This document shows, piece by piece, positions 48,180-60,091 of a stretch of 64,000 nt of DNA (position 1 is its first letter; the number at the start of each line of letters is the position of its first letter). The translations under genes and the position numbers were made by a program. This DNA is from Congeria kusceri. Its lineage: Eukaryota; Mollusca; Bivalvia; Myida; Dreissenidae. The notes under the pieces were generated by a model that was not told the origin of the DNA, searched no databases, and saw nothing but the letters and a program-made list of their open reading frames with translations. The stretch covers positions 41,601,618 to 41,665,617 of the forward strand of contig CM051027.1 in the NCBI GenBank assembly GCA_027627225.1. Reading direction: 5' to 3'.

Positions 48180-49981
48180 AGGGTCATCCAAGGAACATTC
48201 CTGCAAAAACTATTTTGAAATCAAGTAAGCGGTTTCTGACAATTAGATGGTCAAAGTTGCCATAATAGCCATAGAAGGGCAAACATCCCCACCCCTTGAT
48301 GGCCATGTTTTTTAACGAATCAAAATTATTTGCATAAATTTGGTAAAGGGTCTTCCAAGGAAAATTTCTGCAAAGACTATTTTGAAATCCAGTAAGTAGT
48401 TTCTGACAAGAAGACTGTCAAAGTTGCCATTATAGCCATAGAAGGGCAAATCCCTTGGTGGCCATGTTTTTTACCAGTAATGAATCGAAATTATTTGCAT
48501 AAATTTGGTAAAGGGTCTTCCAAGGAACATTTCTGCGAAAACTATTTTAAAATGATCCAGTAAGCGGTTCTTGACAAGAAGAAGTTTGCTAGTTTTGAGG
48601 TTTTCATATATTGCATTCAATTGAAGGAATTTGGAAAAGGACCATCCCAGGAATATTCCTGCCAAGTTTGAATAAAATCACTCCAGCTGTTTCAGAAAAA
48701 AAGTTGTTTAAGTAAAATTGTTGATGACGACGACAATCTACGACTACAGTGACTGATCACAATAGCTCACCCTTGAGCACTTCATGCTCAGGTGAGCTAA
48801 AAAGGCATTTTTGAATTGTTTTTTCAATGAATAAGGGGCAATAACTCTAGCGATCCTGGTGCAATCTGGACCATTTCCATTGAATCCCAACTAAGCTTTT
48901 ATGGTCATACACAAACTGCGCAAGTTTGGTCAACCAATAAACAAAAAACGATGGACCACTAACAGCCTTGTTTTTAACAAATACAAACAATTTCATTATT
49001 TTTAATAGGGTTATTACGGTAACAGTTCTGTGCCCTGCAGGCTGGCGGCCATATACTTTAACGGATCAAATTGATTTGAAGTAATTTATTAGCAGGTCAC
49101 CCAAAAAACAATTCTGTGAAATTATTTCAAAATTCAGCAAGTGGATTCAAACCAGTTTAAATAAAGCCATAAAGGAAACTCCTGTCCCGGGGGGGGGGGG
49201 GAGGACATTTTTTTTATGAATTTTGAAATCCAGTACATGGTTTTTGACAAAATTGTCAAAGCAGCCTCTACAGCCATATATGGTCAAACTTCTGCACCCT
49301 CTGGCAGCCATGTTTTTTAACGAATCAAAATTATTTTTTGGAATATGGTCGACAGTCACCCAAGGAACAATTCTGTTAAATTATTTTGAAACCCAGTAAG
49401 TCTTTCTGACAAGAAAATTGTCAAAGTTGCTTCTACAGCCATATACGGTCATTTTCCCCACCCCCTGGGGGCCATGTTTTTTAATGAATTAAAAATATTT
49501 TTAGGTATTTGGTAGATGGTCATCCAAGGAACATTTCTGTGCAAACAAATTTTCAAATCCAGCCAGTAGTTTCTGAGAAGAAGACTATTTAAGTTTTCCA
49601 GTTTTTTAAGCTTTCTGTTGCCATGGCAACCACAGTTTTCAATAAATTCAAAGGAATAGAAGGAATATTAATAAAGGACCATCCCAGGAACATTCCTGCC
49701 AAGTTTGGTTAAAATCCGCCAACCAGTTTCAGAGAAGTTGTTTGAAGTAAAAATGGTGACGACGGACAATGGATGCTGGACACAAGACTGACCACAATAG
49801 CTCACAGTTTGTGTATGATTTTATAGTCATACACAAACTGTGCAAGTTTGGTCAAGATTGGATAAAATGTGAAGTCTCTATCTTTAGAAAAAAAAAATTG
49901 TTACGGCATTCGGACGACCGCAGACCGACGACGCAGGAGAGGTTCCCTTTACCAATAGCACTTCGTGCTCAGGTGAGCTAA
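48180..49981 (+). mobile_element. Mosaic of nested minisatellite elements
   Basis: 48180-48800 has units with AAGGAACATT(C/T)CTGC and GGCCATGTTTTTTA and ends in the hairpin GAGCACTTCATGCTCAGGTGAGC. 48803-48935 is a piece of the 60092-type core (GGCATTTTTGAATTG, GGGGCAATAACTCTAG). 48940-49800 is a second AAGGAACATT-type array ending at a truncated AATAGCTCAC. 49805-49981 resumes the 60092-type tail with the hairpin GCACTTCGTGCTCAGGTGAGC. The order suggests insertions of one family into another. A G-run of 13 or so lies at about 49188-49201. Confidence 0.6.
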
Positions 49982-50026
49982 ATGTAGCTCATCTCAGGTA
50001 AGAACAAAGCTTGTCGCAGGATGTGA

Positions 50027-51058
50027 CGTATGCCCCCGAAGCATATGCTTGTCAGAGGAAGGCAACACAATGTCAGTAACATTTTGGCAAAAATGACGCT
50101 TCCTACAAAAAGAGTTATGGTCCTTGTACTCTGCACATCCTCTCAACATCCTCTATCAATATATGTGGTTTTATTTTAAATCACTTCAATACTAATGAAG
50201 TTATGCACTGCACAAGAAAATTAACTGAAGGACAAATACTCCATAAATATTGAAGAAAGAGCTGTGGCCCTTGTACACTGCACTTCCTCTCATTGTCCTC
50301 TATCATAATATGAAGTTTTATTTAAATCCCTTCAATACTAATGGAGTTATGCTCCACACAAGAAAATTAATGCTTCACATAAGAAAATAAAACAAAGGGC
50401 AATAACTCTGTAAATATTGAAGAAAGAGTTGTGGTCCTTGTGCTCTGCACTTCCTCTCATTGTCCTCTATCATTACATGAAGTTTCATTTGAATCCCTTT
50501 AATACAAAATTAATGCTTCACATAAGAAAATAAAACAAAGGGCAATAACACCGTAAATATTGAAGAAAGAGTTGTGGTCCTTGTGCTCTGCACTTCCTCT
50601 CATTGTCCTCTATTATTACATGAAGTTTCATTTGAATCCCTTCAATACAAATGGAGTTATGCACCTCACAAAAAAATCAAATAAAGGGCAATAACTCCAT
50701 AAAGATTGAAGAAAGAGTTACAGTCTTTAAGCTCTGCACTTTCTCTCATTGTCCTCTATCATTATATGAAGTTTCATTTGAATGCCTTCAATACTAATGG
50801 AGATATGCTCCGAACAAGACAATTAATACTTCACATAAGGAAATAAAACAAAGGGAAATAACTCTGTAAATATTGAAGAAAGAGTTGTGGTCCTTGTGCT
50901 CTGCACTTCCTCTCATTGTCCTCTATCATTATATGAAGTTTAATTTGAATTCCTTCAATACCAATGGAGTTATGCTCTGCACAAGAAGCGTGACGGTCGG
51001 ACGGACGGACAGACGATGCAATCACTATATGCCCCTGAAGTTCCCTTCGGGGGCATAA
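50027..51058 (+). mobile_element. GCCCCCGAAG-type minisatellite element, copy 1
   Basis: It begins TGCCCCCGAAGCATATGCTT and ends with the hairpin TGCCCCTGAAG..CTTCGGGGGCA. The core is about six units of some 120-165 bp with CAAAGGGCAATAACTC, TTGTGCTCTGCACTTCCTCTC and ATGAAGTTTCATTTGAATCCC. A CGGACGGACGGACAG run precedes the 3' hairpin. The full 5' start may be AACAAAGCTTG near 50002. Confidence 0.75.
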
Positions 51059-51189
51059 AAAGAACATATATTTATTAACAGGAGTCCAACAGCACTAAAT
51101 AATTTTTCAAACAATGCAATAACATGTCTGACACTATGTATTTTGTTTTTCCTTGGAACCCTTGTTGTGCAGGTAACAAATGTAGAATT

Positions 51190-51366
51190 TCATTCGACTG
51201 CATAGCGTTGTGCTTTTGTCCAAGAGAGAGCAGCCCCACAGCTGGCTCTTGTGCCCCCTGCCGTGTGATAGGCTATGACTGCCATGACCAGCATCAAGGC
51301 GTAGGCTGGCAGGAGGCTGCCCAGGTAGTAGTTGCCGTTGTGGATCGCTTGCTGGTTCAGCAGACT
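51190..51366 (-). CDS. Terminal exon of an unidentified membrane protein
   Basis: On the minus strand a good acceptor (a T-run, then GTACAG) is followed by 58 open codons and TGA (51192-51190). Composition is GC-rich, unlike the surroundings. The peptide begins SLLNQQAIHNGNYYLGS, contains a hydrophobic segment LLPAYALMLVMAVIAY that would cross a membrane, and ends in a polar tail WTKAQRYAVE. AATAAA occurs on the minus strand at 51076-51071, about 115 bases past the stop. The reading phase was chosen because it is the only frame with a membrane segment and a natural stop. I do not recognise the protein. Its earlier exons must lie at higher coordinates, probably outside the window. Confidence 0.6.
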   Translation of the reverse strand, partial: SLLNQQAIHNGNYYLGSLLPAYALMLVMAVIAYHTAGGTRASCGAALSWTKAQRYAVE

Positions 51367-51463
51367 CTGTACAAAAAAAATTACCCATTATACATGCAAC
51401 AACAAAAGGCTAACATCAGTGCATGTCTGAACCATTCTTAAGTTATCTTATATCTATTACTAT

Positions 51464-51740
51464 ACAAGAGAGCCAAAATTGCCCTGGGTTGCTCATCTGA
51501 GTTTAATAAATCATATTGGCTTGTAAAAATTTAATCGTGTGCTATAACATGTTTGAAGTAAAGTTGCCAACAGTTATCAACAATGGACCACTGACAGCCA
51601 TGTTTTTTAGCAAATCAAAATGATGTGAAGGAATTTTGTAGATGGTCAGCCAAGATGGTTTCAGACAAGAAGTCATTGTCCCAAATTTTTGTCAACTATC
51701 CTAGGGAGGATTGTCAGTGACACACAAAAGAGTCATTGTC
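51464..51740 (+). mobile_element. 5' fragment of a minisatellite element
   Basis: ACAAGAGAGCCAAAATTGCCC followed by GGGTTGCTCATCTGAGTTTA is the standard start. An ATGTTTTTTAGCAAATC unit fragment follows. No 3' hairpin is present. Confidence 0.55.
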
Positions 51741-53544
51741 ACTTGACAGTTTATTTTCATTCAACGATTATAAATATTTACATCTTCAACAAACTAGTTA
51801 ATACAAATCTCACATTCCAGAATAAAAAAAGCAGCTTTTCACTCAACATTGTAGATTGTCTCACATAAATCCAACAGCCCAGAAAATCAACAGAACTCAC
51901 AAGAAACTCTCTCAATAAAACTCCAAGTAAAACTCTGAGAAACTCTCGAAACTGCTCCAAGCAAAAACTCTGAGAAACTCACTCAATAATCAAAGGGCTG
52001 AAGGCACTGCAGTTGTTCGCTATTGCTTAACATTGGGCACCAATCACTCTATTCAAATGTTTATAGCAACACAGGTTTAAATTAAACAGATCAGATTCGA
52101 AAGGTTTATTGAGATTGTGTCTAACCGAAAATCTGTCTACAGTTTTGAATATTAGAAATCAAGAATAAAATTAAATGACTGTTATAACATTTGTTTGTAC
52201 TAGTAGTTATTGAAAATGTTAGTGCACTGTTCAATATCATAGCGTCCGATTGATCTTATTGACTCGTCCAAATAACTTAGTACAATATGCACTTAAAGAA
52301 AATACAATAATATTAAAATTATATATAAGAACCAGTAAATAAAATCAAATAGTATGAAATCACCTAAATGACCATATAATAAATTAAAATGAAAACCCCG
52401 ATGAAATATCATGGACAATCTGGGCATAAGAGAGGTATGCCATATATGTCACCTTAAATACAGTGGTTATAAACTTATAGATGGTTTTTTTGGTAAAATA
52501 TGATAGTTGCGCTAATAGCTTGTTCAGTGTTCTTATGTGAAAAAACTAAAAATCACTGAATTTAAATTCTGGTTAACAAGCCAGAACCAGCAAACATGAT
52601 GTGTTATACATGATAATATGTCAAACATTCAACGACAATATTCTCAAAAGTTCATTTAGTTGAATCCTACATTCTGTTTGTTACTAATGATATTTGTGTC
52701 AACATAATAAATATAACTTAAACAGAGACATTGCTTGGCGATTTATAATCTTCAAAATACGACGTTAAAATATATATTGCCATGTAATAAAATCAGATTT
52801 TAAAATATATATCGCCATTGTGTAGTTAGGTTAGTTTTTGTCTCTCAATAATGCTGTTTTGAATTTTATCATTTGTCAAATGTGCAGCTGATGAATTGAG
52901 GTCCATTGTAAAACGTACGCCACTAATTAAAACGCCACTTAGAGTAGCTAAAAATACTACGTACAAATTCAATATATAAGGCCTGTCCAAACAACTTTCA
53001 ACTGAAAATGACAAATATTGTCCAGCAAGAAACCTGATGAGCCAAAATATTTGTCCGGTGTACAATATCATTCTCATTCTGTGGGCTACAAAAATAATTA
53101 TCTTACTTTAAATGACATTCCGACATTCTGTCAAATTTTTTGCATAAACCAACACATTCTCCGAATGTACCTACCGGGTATATAGTGAACAATGATGGTT
53201 ATCAGTATTATTACCAGGCAATCTCTTTGGAAGACAGCAGCTTAAATTGTCAAAGTGAAATAACTATGGTGATAAACAAAATTCAATTTAAACCTTAAAA
53301 ACAAACACTATGCCAAATATTAAAAATATTTACCATTATTGTGAATGCAACGTCAGTGTAACAAGCATTTCAACTGTATTTGTAAAGGTTTTGTGCCACA
53401 GTGTTTGGCAATGTTTTAAAATGTTTAAATGAAGTTACTCACAGAATGTTATATTTTAGAAATGTCTTCTTTTTCAATTAATAAAGCATCTGGAGTAGCA
53501 AACCCTAATATTCTGTGAAACAAAAATAAAATAAATAAACAAGG

Positions 53545-54906
53545 CTTGCCCCCGAAGCATATGCTTGTCAGAGGAAGGCAACAAAATGTCAGTTACATGT
53601 CGGCAAAATATATGCTTCCTACAAAAAGAGTTAATGTCCTTTTACTCTGCACTTCCTCTCAACATCCTCTATCAAAATATGTTCTGCACTTCCTCTTATT
53701 GTCCTCTATCATTATATGAAGTTTCATTTGAATCCCTTCAATACTAATGGAGTTATGCTCCGCACAAGAAATTAAACAAAGGGCAATAACTCTGTAAATA
53801 TTGAAGAAAAAGTTATGGTCCTTGTGCTCTGCACTTCCTCTTATTGTCCTCTATCATTATATGAAGTTTCATATGATTCCCTTTAATACTCATGGAGTTA
53901 TGCTCTGCATAAGAAATTAAACAAAGGGCAATAACTATTGAAGAAAGAGTTATGGTCCTGAAAGAGTTATGGAAGAAAGAGTTATGGAAGTGCAGAGCAC
54001 TGCACTTCCTCTCAGTGTCCTCTATCATAATATGAAGTTTCATTTAAATCCCTTCAATACTAATGGAGTTATGCTCTGCACAAGAAAATAAAACAAAGGG
54101 CAATAACTCCATAAATATTAAAGAAAGAGTTATGGTCCTTGTGCTCTGCACTGACTCTCATTGTCCTCTATCATTATATAAAGTTTCATTTGAATCCCTT
54201 CAATACTAATGGAGTTATGCTCCGCACAAGAAAACTAATGCTTCACATAAGGAAATAAAACAAAGGGCAATAACCATATAAATATTGAAGAAAGAGTTGT
54301 GGTCTTTGCGCTCAGCACTTCTTTTCATCGTCCTCTATCATAATATGTAGTTTCATTTGAATCACTTCAATACTAATGGAGTAATGCTCCGCACAAGAAA
54401 GTTAAACAAAGGGCAATAACTCCCTAAATATTGAAGAAAGAGTTATGGTCCTTGCGCTCTGCACTTCCTCTCATTGTCCTCTATCATTATATGAAGTTTC
54501 ATTTGAATCCCTTCAATACAAATGGAGTTAGGCTCTGCACAAAAAAATTAAACAAAGGGCACTAACTCTGTAAATATTGAAAGAAGATTTATGTTCCCAG
54601 TGCTCTGCACTTCTTCTCATTGTCCTCTATCATTATATAAAGTTTCATTTGAATCCCTTCAATACTAATGGAGTTATGCTCCATACAAGAAAATTAAACA
54701 AAGGGCACTAACTCCGTAAATATTGAAGAAAGAGTTAAGTTCCTTGTGCTGTGCACTTCTTATTATTGTCCTCTATCATAATATGAATTTTCATTTGAAT
54801 CCCTTCAATACTACTGGAGTTATGCTCCGCACAAGAAGCGTGACGGACAGACGGACGGACTATGCGATTACTATATGCCCCCGAAGTTCCCTTTGGGGGC
54901 ATAAAA
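53545..54906 (+). mobile_element. GCCCCCGAAG-type minisatellite element, copy 2
   Basis: It starts GGCTTGCCCCCGAAGCATATG and ends with TGCCCCCGAAG..CTTTGGGGGCATAAAA. There are about eight units of the same core as 50027-51058 and a CGGACAGACGGACGG run before the 3' hairpin. It is inserted in dispersed repeat copy 2. Confidence 0.75.
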
Positions 54907-54929
54907 ATGAGAAAAAAAATCCTAGGCCT

Positions 54930-55005
54930 GTCTCTGATAGGGATCGAACCCGGACCGCCGGCGTGAGAGTCTAACGTGTTAACCACTCGGCCATAGAGTC
55001 TGTTC
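54930..55005 (-). repeat. tRNA-derived (SINE-like) segment
   Basis: The minus strand reads ATGGCCGAGTGGTTAA (A-box) and GGGTTCGATCCC (B-box). The T stem pairs only partly (CCGGG against CCTAT), so a tRNA-derived promoter is likelier than a tRNA gene. Confidence 0.55.
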
Positions 55006-55117
55006 CCAAATCCCGTGTATTTTTCTGATAAGGTTACTGGAGTGTAACCGAAAGCTATTGCTAGTACCTGTACTGCGTAATTACCGCCAAACTGTGAATT
55101 CCATTTTATTCTTTATT

Positions 55118-55136
55118 ATTATTATTATTATTATTA
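55118..55136. repeat. (ATT)n microsatellite
   Basis: A short run of TTATTATTATTATTATTA. Confidence 0.8.
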
Positions 55137-55317
55137 CAACAAAGTGAATAATACAATAAGTAATAAAATAGTTGTAATAAAATAATTAATCATGTCCCAC
55201 TGAACAAATAACCTTACAATGAGTCGGCGATAGCCAGACGAAAAGGTTAGTATTACAATGTCTATGTTTCTTCTCGGCTCGCTTCGTGACCCGTTTTGTT
55301 GGTTTTAATTCATGGTA

Positions 55318-56035
55318 AAACAAGAGATGTTTGTAAAAATATAAAGGTGAAAGAAAGATAGAGTATAATTATGGATTTATTTTTACAGTCTGTTATATAA
55401 GGATACCTGTTTTCTGTTTGATTTAAACATCAAATAGGCCAAAACATCTCTAGATATCCTGCGGAAACAAAATGGTCTACGGAGAAAACAGTTTTCATAA
55501 TACAAGCCCATGTGACCTTGACCTTTGACCTGTTGACCTCAAAATTGATAGGCATCTTCCTTTCCTCTCAAGTAACCAGCATACCAACTTGGATGATCGT
55601 AGGTCAAAGCGTATTCTACATATCATGTGGAAACGAAATGGTCTACAGAGGAAACAGTTTTCATGTTACAAGCCTCTGTCACCTTGATCTTTGACCTGTT
55701 GACCTCAAAATTGATAGGAGTCTTCCTTTCCTCCCAAGTAACCAGCATACCAACTTAAATGATCGTAAGTCAAAGCGTTCTCTAGATATCGTACGGAAAC
55801 GAATTTCATGTTACAAGCCCCTGTGACCTTGACCTTTGACCTGTTTACCTCAAAATTCAATAGGCGTCTTCTTTTCCTCCCAAGTAACCAGCATACCAAC
55901 TTAAATGATCGTAGGTCAAAGCGTTCTCTAGATATCGTGCGGAAACGAAATGGTATACGGACAGACCGACCGACCGACCGACTGACAGACAGGTGCAAAG
56001 CAATATACCCCCACTTCTTCGAAGGGGGGCATAAT
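55318..56035 (+). mobile_element. Minisatellite element, GACCTTGACCTTTGACC type
   Basis: It starts ACAAGAGATGTTTGT. It has about three and a half units of some 150 bp with GTGACCTTGACCTTTGACCT, CCTCCCAAGTAACCAGCATA and GATATCGTGCGGAAACG. A (CCGA)n run at 55966-55982 follows, and it ends at CCCCCACTTCTTCGAAGGGGGG. Confidence 0.75.
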
Positions 56036-56199
56036 GAAAAGTTAAACATTTTTCAATACCACACATAACACCTTAACTTGCATCAACAATAAGCACAATG
56101 AATATGTTAGAATTATAATATGTCCATGATTGTACTTGGCTCGTGACCCCATTAAAGCATTTATCAATGACTTCGAACGCTGCTGGTGGACTACTTTCT

Positions 56200-56542
56200 T
56201 CCGCGATATTTAGTTTCAAAATTTGATCCTGGTGGACACTGAAAGCTGTGAATTATCCAACCTTTTTAGTTTGTTTTAAACATATTATGTTCTACATCAA
56301 AACGATGGGTGCATTTGGGAAAGTTCATGATACTCAAAACGGCACTTCTTACTGTCGAGAATAATAATGGAGTTAAAATCATAGTGGTTTCTACCGTCAA
56401 AATCAGAAGCGATAGATACAGTTGTTCTGCGAACAACTAAAAACTCTTTAAACGAAAGTAAATTGTTGACGACGACAGACGACAAATGATGACTGATCAG
56501 AATAGCTCATCCTTGAGCACGATCATGCTCAGGTAAGCTAAA
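56200..56542 (+). mobile_element. 3' end of a minisatellite element
   Basis: The tail GACGACGACAGACGACAAATG and hairpin CTCATCCTTGAGCACGATCA then TGCTCAGGTAAGCT end at about 56541. The 5' limit is uncertain. Confidence 0.5.
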
Positions 56543-56860
56543 TAATAAATGCCAATGAGAAACAACTTCGTTATTACAGTAATGATATTGAGGATATAGT
56601 ATTATGTTGATTTGAAATCAATACATTTTTATTTTATGCTTTTGGGCAATAAATAAATTGCAAAAGATACAGTTAAACGTCACAAGTTTGCGCATTCTGA
56701 TGTCATAAATGATTCCAAAATTGTCACTCATTAATATGGTGGCAAAATAGGCCATACTTTCTGCATGGTTGATTAATTATATTTTTTTTTTCTGTATTTC
56801 TGTAATGTTAATACAATTGCCAAGGAAGGTAAACAACAAATAATGGTGTGCTATTTACAA

Positions 56861-57420
56861 ACAAGAGAGCCAAGATGGCCCTGGGTCGCTCACCTGAGTT
56901 TAACTAGAACTGTCATGGCGCAAAATATCCCCGCATACCACTTTGACACAAGAAAATTGATACAAGCAAAATGTAGTTTTGAGGTGTAAAAATATATTTC
57001 CCTCCAGTAATTTTTTAGAAAATGGCCAAGCAACGACAATCGAAAAAGGGAAATAACTCCATAAATAATGCAGCTAATGTTTTTGAACAAATCCATGTAT
57101 AAAGTTTTGAGTTCAATCCCTTCATTAGTTTTTGAGAAAATGGTCCGAAAGGCTAATTGTAACTCCATAAATAATGCAGCTTGAGTAAATATTGTGAACT
57201 GCACACCACCTAACAAACAGCTATCCATGTAAGAAGTTTGGGGTTGATCCCTTCAATATTTTTTATAGGAAATGGCTGGATAATGCAAACTAAAAGGGTA
57301 ATTATTACAAATGCTAGTTATAAATCTTGTTATGCACTGCAACTAACAACCATAATCCATGTTTGAAGTTTATATTTAAAAGGGTTTGAAAGCTATGCTC
57401 CGGACAAAACAAATGACATA
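56861..57420 (+). mobile_element. Truncated minisatellite element
   Basis: It starts ACAAGAGAGCCAAGATGGCC then CTGGGTCGCTCACCTGAG. About three units follow with AAATAACTCCATAAATAATGC, CCATGTA(T/A)(A/G)AAGTTT and TTCAATCCCTTCA, related to the GCCCCCGAAG-type core. It stops after GCTATGCTCCGGACAAAACAA with no hairpin. Confidence 0.6.
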
Positions 57421-57804
57421 CAAACAGGACAAGCTGATTTCGGTAAAATAGAAGAACAATTTACTGAAAACAGAAAACACTGACAGAAAACTAACTAATT
57501 TGAAGAAATTGGATGGTAAACCAAACAAGGATATCAGTAAAACTGATAGATGCTCCTCAATGCACTTTGTCAAGCAATATAAATGCAATGAGAAGGGCAG
57601 AGAGACTAAAATGACTAATCAAAACGCTGACAGTGTTGAAAGACTGTTGGCGACAAAAGAAACTAAAAGTATGTGAATTATGAGTGTATGTTTGCTAAAA
57701 GGAAACATCTGTTTGAATGAAGTTTAATTTTCCACCTTTAAACTTTATAATTTGGCTTCTTGTTCAATAGTATACGACATCATAATGAAAACTAATTTGT
57801 AAGT

Positions 57805-59687
57805 AAGGCCAACATTTTTTTATCTTTTGTTTTACGGGAGCGCCGACCCTAAATTTTGACAAAATCAAATAAAAATAAAAGTAACTTTTGTGAATTTTAT
57901 TTATAATTTTCCCGCCGACTTTGTATTTTATTCGTAGGACAAAAAAATCTATGCCGAGAGCTAAAATGTTTTGTACCATGTTCCAAAAATAAGTACTATT
58001 TCCATTTCTTTCCCGATGCAGACGAAACACTTTGAGTACGAATATAAATTAGGCAAAATGTACGGACTGGTTTATGTATAGAACACAGTTTATAACACAA
58101 ACCATTAATTTCCAATAACCAATCTGGCACAGTCTGCCAGGTGCGTGGTTTCATCTTGGAAAATCTTTATCAAATTTGTGAAAACAACCGCACTGTTTGT
58201 CAGCATTCACTGTCTTATTAAAGATGATTGCTAGCAAGCTGTCGTAGAATCAGCCAACACAACTAATTAAAGGATTATCTTGTTGATAAATTGAGTGTGA
58301 AATTTTGTGTCTGGAATATGTCAAATGGACTGGTTATCCGGTATGTTTGTATTTCAGACAGTAAAGTAAAAGTGGATTGTTATTGATTTCAAACTTCAAA
58401 TATAATATCCTATTTAACCAGTTAGTTGTTTTTGATACATGTACATAATTGGTATATATTTTGTTCAGCGTTTTTATGTTAACCAGAGTGCAACAATTCA
58501 TTATAGTATACTATTTACAAATTTTAGTTCATTAATATTTTGGGAAGCACTTGTAAATAGTATAACAGTGTATACATGTTGACATGAAAATTATATTTAA
58601 AGTTATTTAAGTTACTGCAATGAACAATAAACTAAAATGTTTAATACATTTAATATAGTGCACGTGTACACGTGCTTTTGTTAATGCCATAATATTAATA
58701 TAAAGCACAGTAAAATATATATCTATTAAAACAATAAAAACATTGAGGTAGGTTCCTCCAGTGGCCAGTGTTCCCCAAAATCAGGCATTTCGTGCTAATT
58801 TGCCCTATAAAAAGCCAGGCCCTTTCCCCCAAATTGGCAGAAAAAAATCTGAAAATTTATCAAAAACAAAAGATAATCCATTTCAATTCGCCAAATAGCA
58901 TAGAACAACACAGTTTCTGACATCGTTACCGATTTATGTGAAAGAAATGTAATAATTTTGAGTGTCTTTGCCGAAGAAGCAGAGGTGATCTCAGGCATAC
59001 ACTTTGACATTATGAAAAGCTTTGGGTAGGTTTGATGAAATAAATATTATTGATTAAAATGCCATACTTAAATTATATGCATTATTAAACTGTATAAATT
59101 GCCTAATGATTGCATCGGACCAGTTTGAAAATTGGTAAATCTTTAGGGTAAACTTTTAGGCCATGTCAATTTAAAGTATGCATAAAAGAAAACAGGTCGG
59201 GGAAATTACCAAATTTCAGTATTAAGTTAGTGAGCTCCAGATGATCCAGTAGTTACACAAAAAAGAAAATTGACAAGGTACTGGGTTCAATGAAAGTGCC
59301 AGCTAATTAATGTTTAAATTAAAATAATAACAAGTGTACAAACACAGAAATATGACAATACAATATGAAACAAAAGCAGTTGTCAAGTTAAAAATAATAA
59401 ATGTTTGGATAAGTATGAAATAATGATTGTTTAATTCTGCTCAAATACATAGTTAAAGAGTTTTCAAATAATTTATTTTTACTAGTATGTCTTAAAAGTG
59501 CATGTTTTTGACCGTGACTGTAACAAATGTTTTATTAATTGTTTATATATTTTTTTCATTTTTATTTTCATTTTTTTTGTCGACTGATGATAAAAAGACA
59601 TATTAGTTTTATTTTTATTTATCCCCCCCGACTCAATTACAATTTTTTTTTCCCCGTAAAACAAAAAATAAAAAAATGTTGGCCTAA
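57805..59687. mobile_element. TIR element of about 1.9 kb, TAAGGCCAACATTTTT type
   Basis: TAAGGCCAACATTTTTTTAT then CTTTTGTTTTACGGG at the left is mirrored by CCCCGTAAAACAAAAAATAA then AAAAATGTTGGCCTAA at the right, with about two mismatches in some 33 bp. No transposase frame was found inside; the longest frames are under 100 codons. It is probably a non-autonomous cut-and-paste element, superfamily undetermined. Confidence 0.65.
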
Positions 59688-59821
59688 CGAAAAAATATTT
59701 TGTTCCAGCTAATTATCTTATGCAAACGGAATTATATACATGCATGTTAACAAGTCAATCTGCAAGTCAATAATCGATGAAGCGTAGTAGTTAGGCGCAC
59801 TGACTGTTGGTGCTTCTTAGC

Positions 59822-59861
59822 CAAAGATCCATAAATAAACATGTTTATTTATAGATCTTTG
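59822..59861. repeat. 40-bp palindrome
   Basis: Two 20-base arms, CAAAGATCCATAAATAAACAT and its inverse with one mismatched position, and no loop. Function unknown. Confidence 0.9.
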
Positions 59862-60091
59862 TTTGTAGCCTACTGAGTCAAAATAGATCATACGATGCAA
59901 GCTCTCAATAGTCCATAGTACAGTTTAAAATTAATAAATTGCAGTAATTTGTTGTAAAAATATTCAGAATGAGAATTTGTCACAAGAAAAAACACTTTCG
60001 TAACGAATAAAAAATAACCGATGTAGCACATTAATTTGGTGGTCTTATACCAGGACACTCAGGTAAACTTCGATTACATACAAGTAAATAG

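Larger units (their letters stand above)
51989..55295. mobile_element. Dispersed repeat, copy 2, split by an insertion
   Basis: Second copy of the element at 6349-7613: AATCAAAGGGCTGAAGGCAC at its start, AAAACGTACGCCACTAATTA near 52909, GCATCTGGAGTAGCAAA near 53487, a tRNA-like segment after the insertion, and TCGGCTCGCTTCGTGACCC at its end. The insertion at 53545-54906 falls in the A-rich stretch between the GTAGCAAA block and the tRNA-like part. Confidence 0.6.

Noticed and set aside
55500..56035. Direct repeats resembling a CRISPR array
   Set aside because: The spacing and unit length are those of an animal minisatellite with diverged, adjoining units; there are no unique spacers and the genome is eukaryotic.
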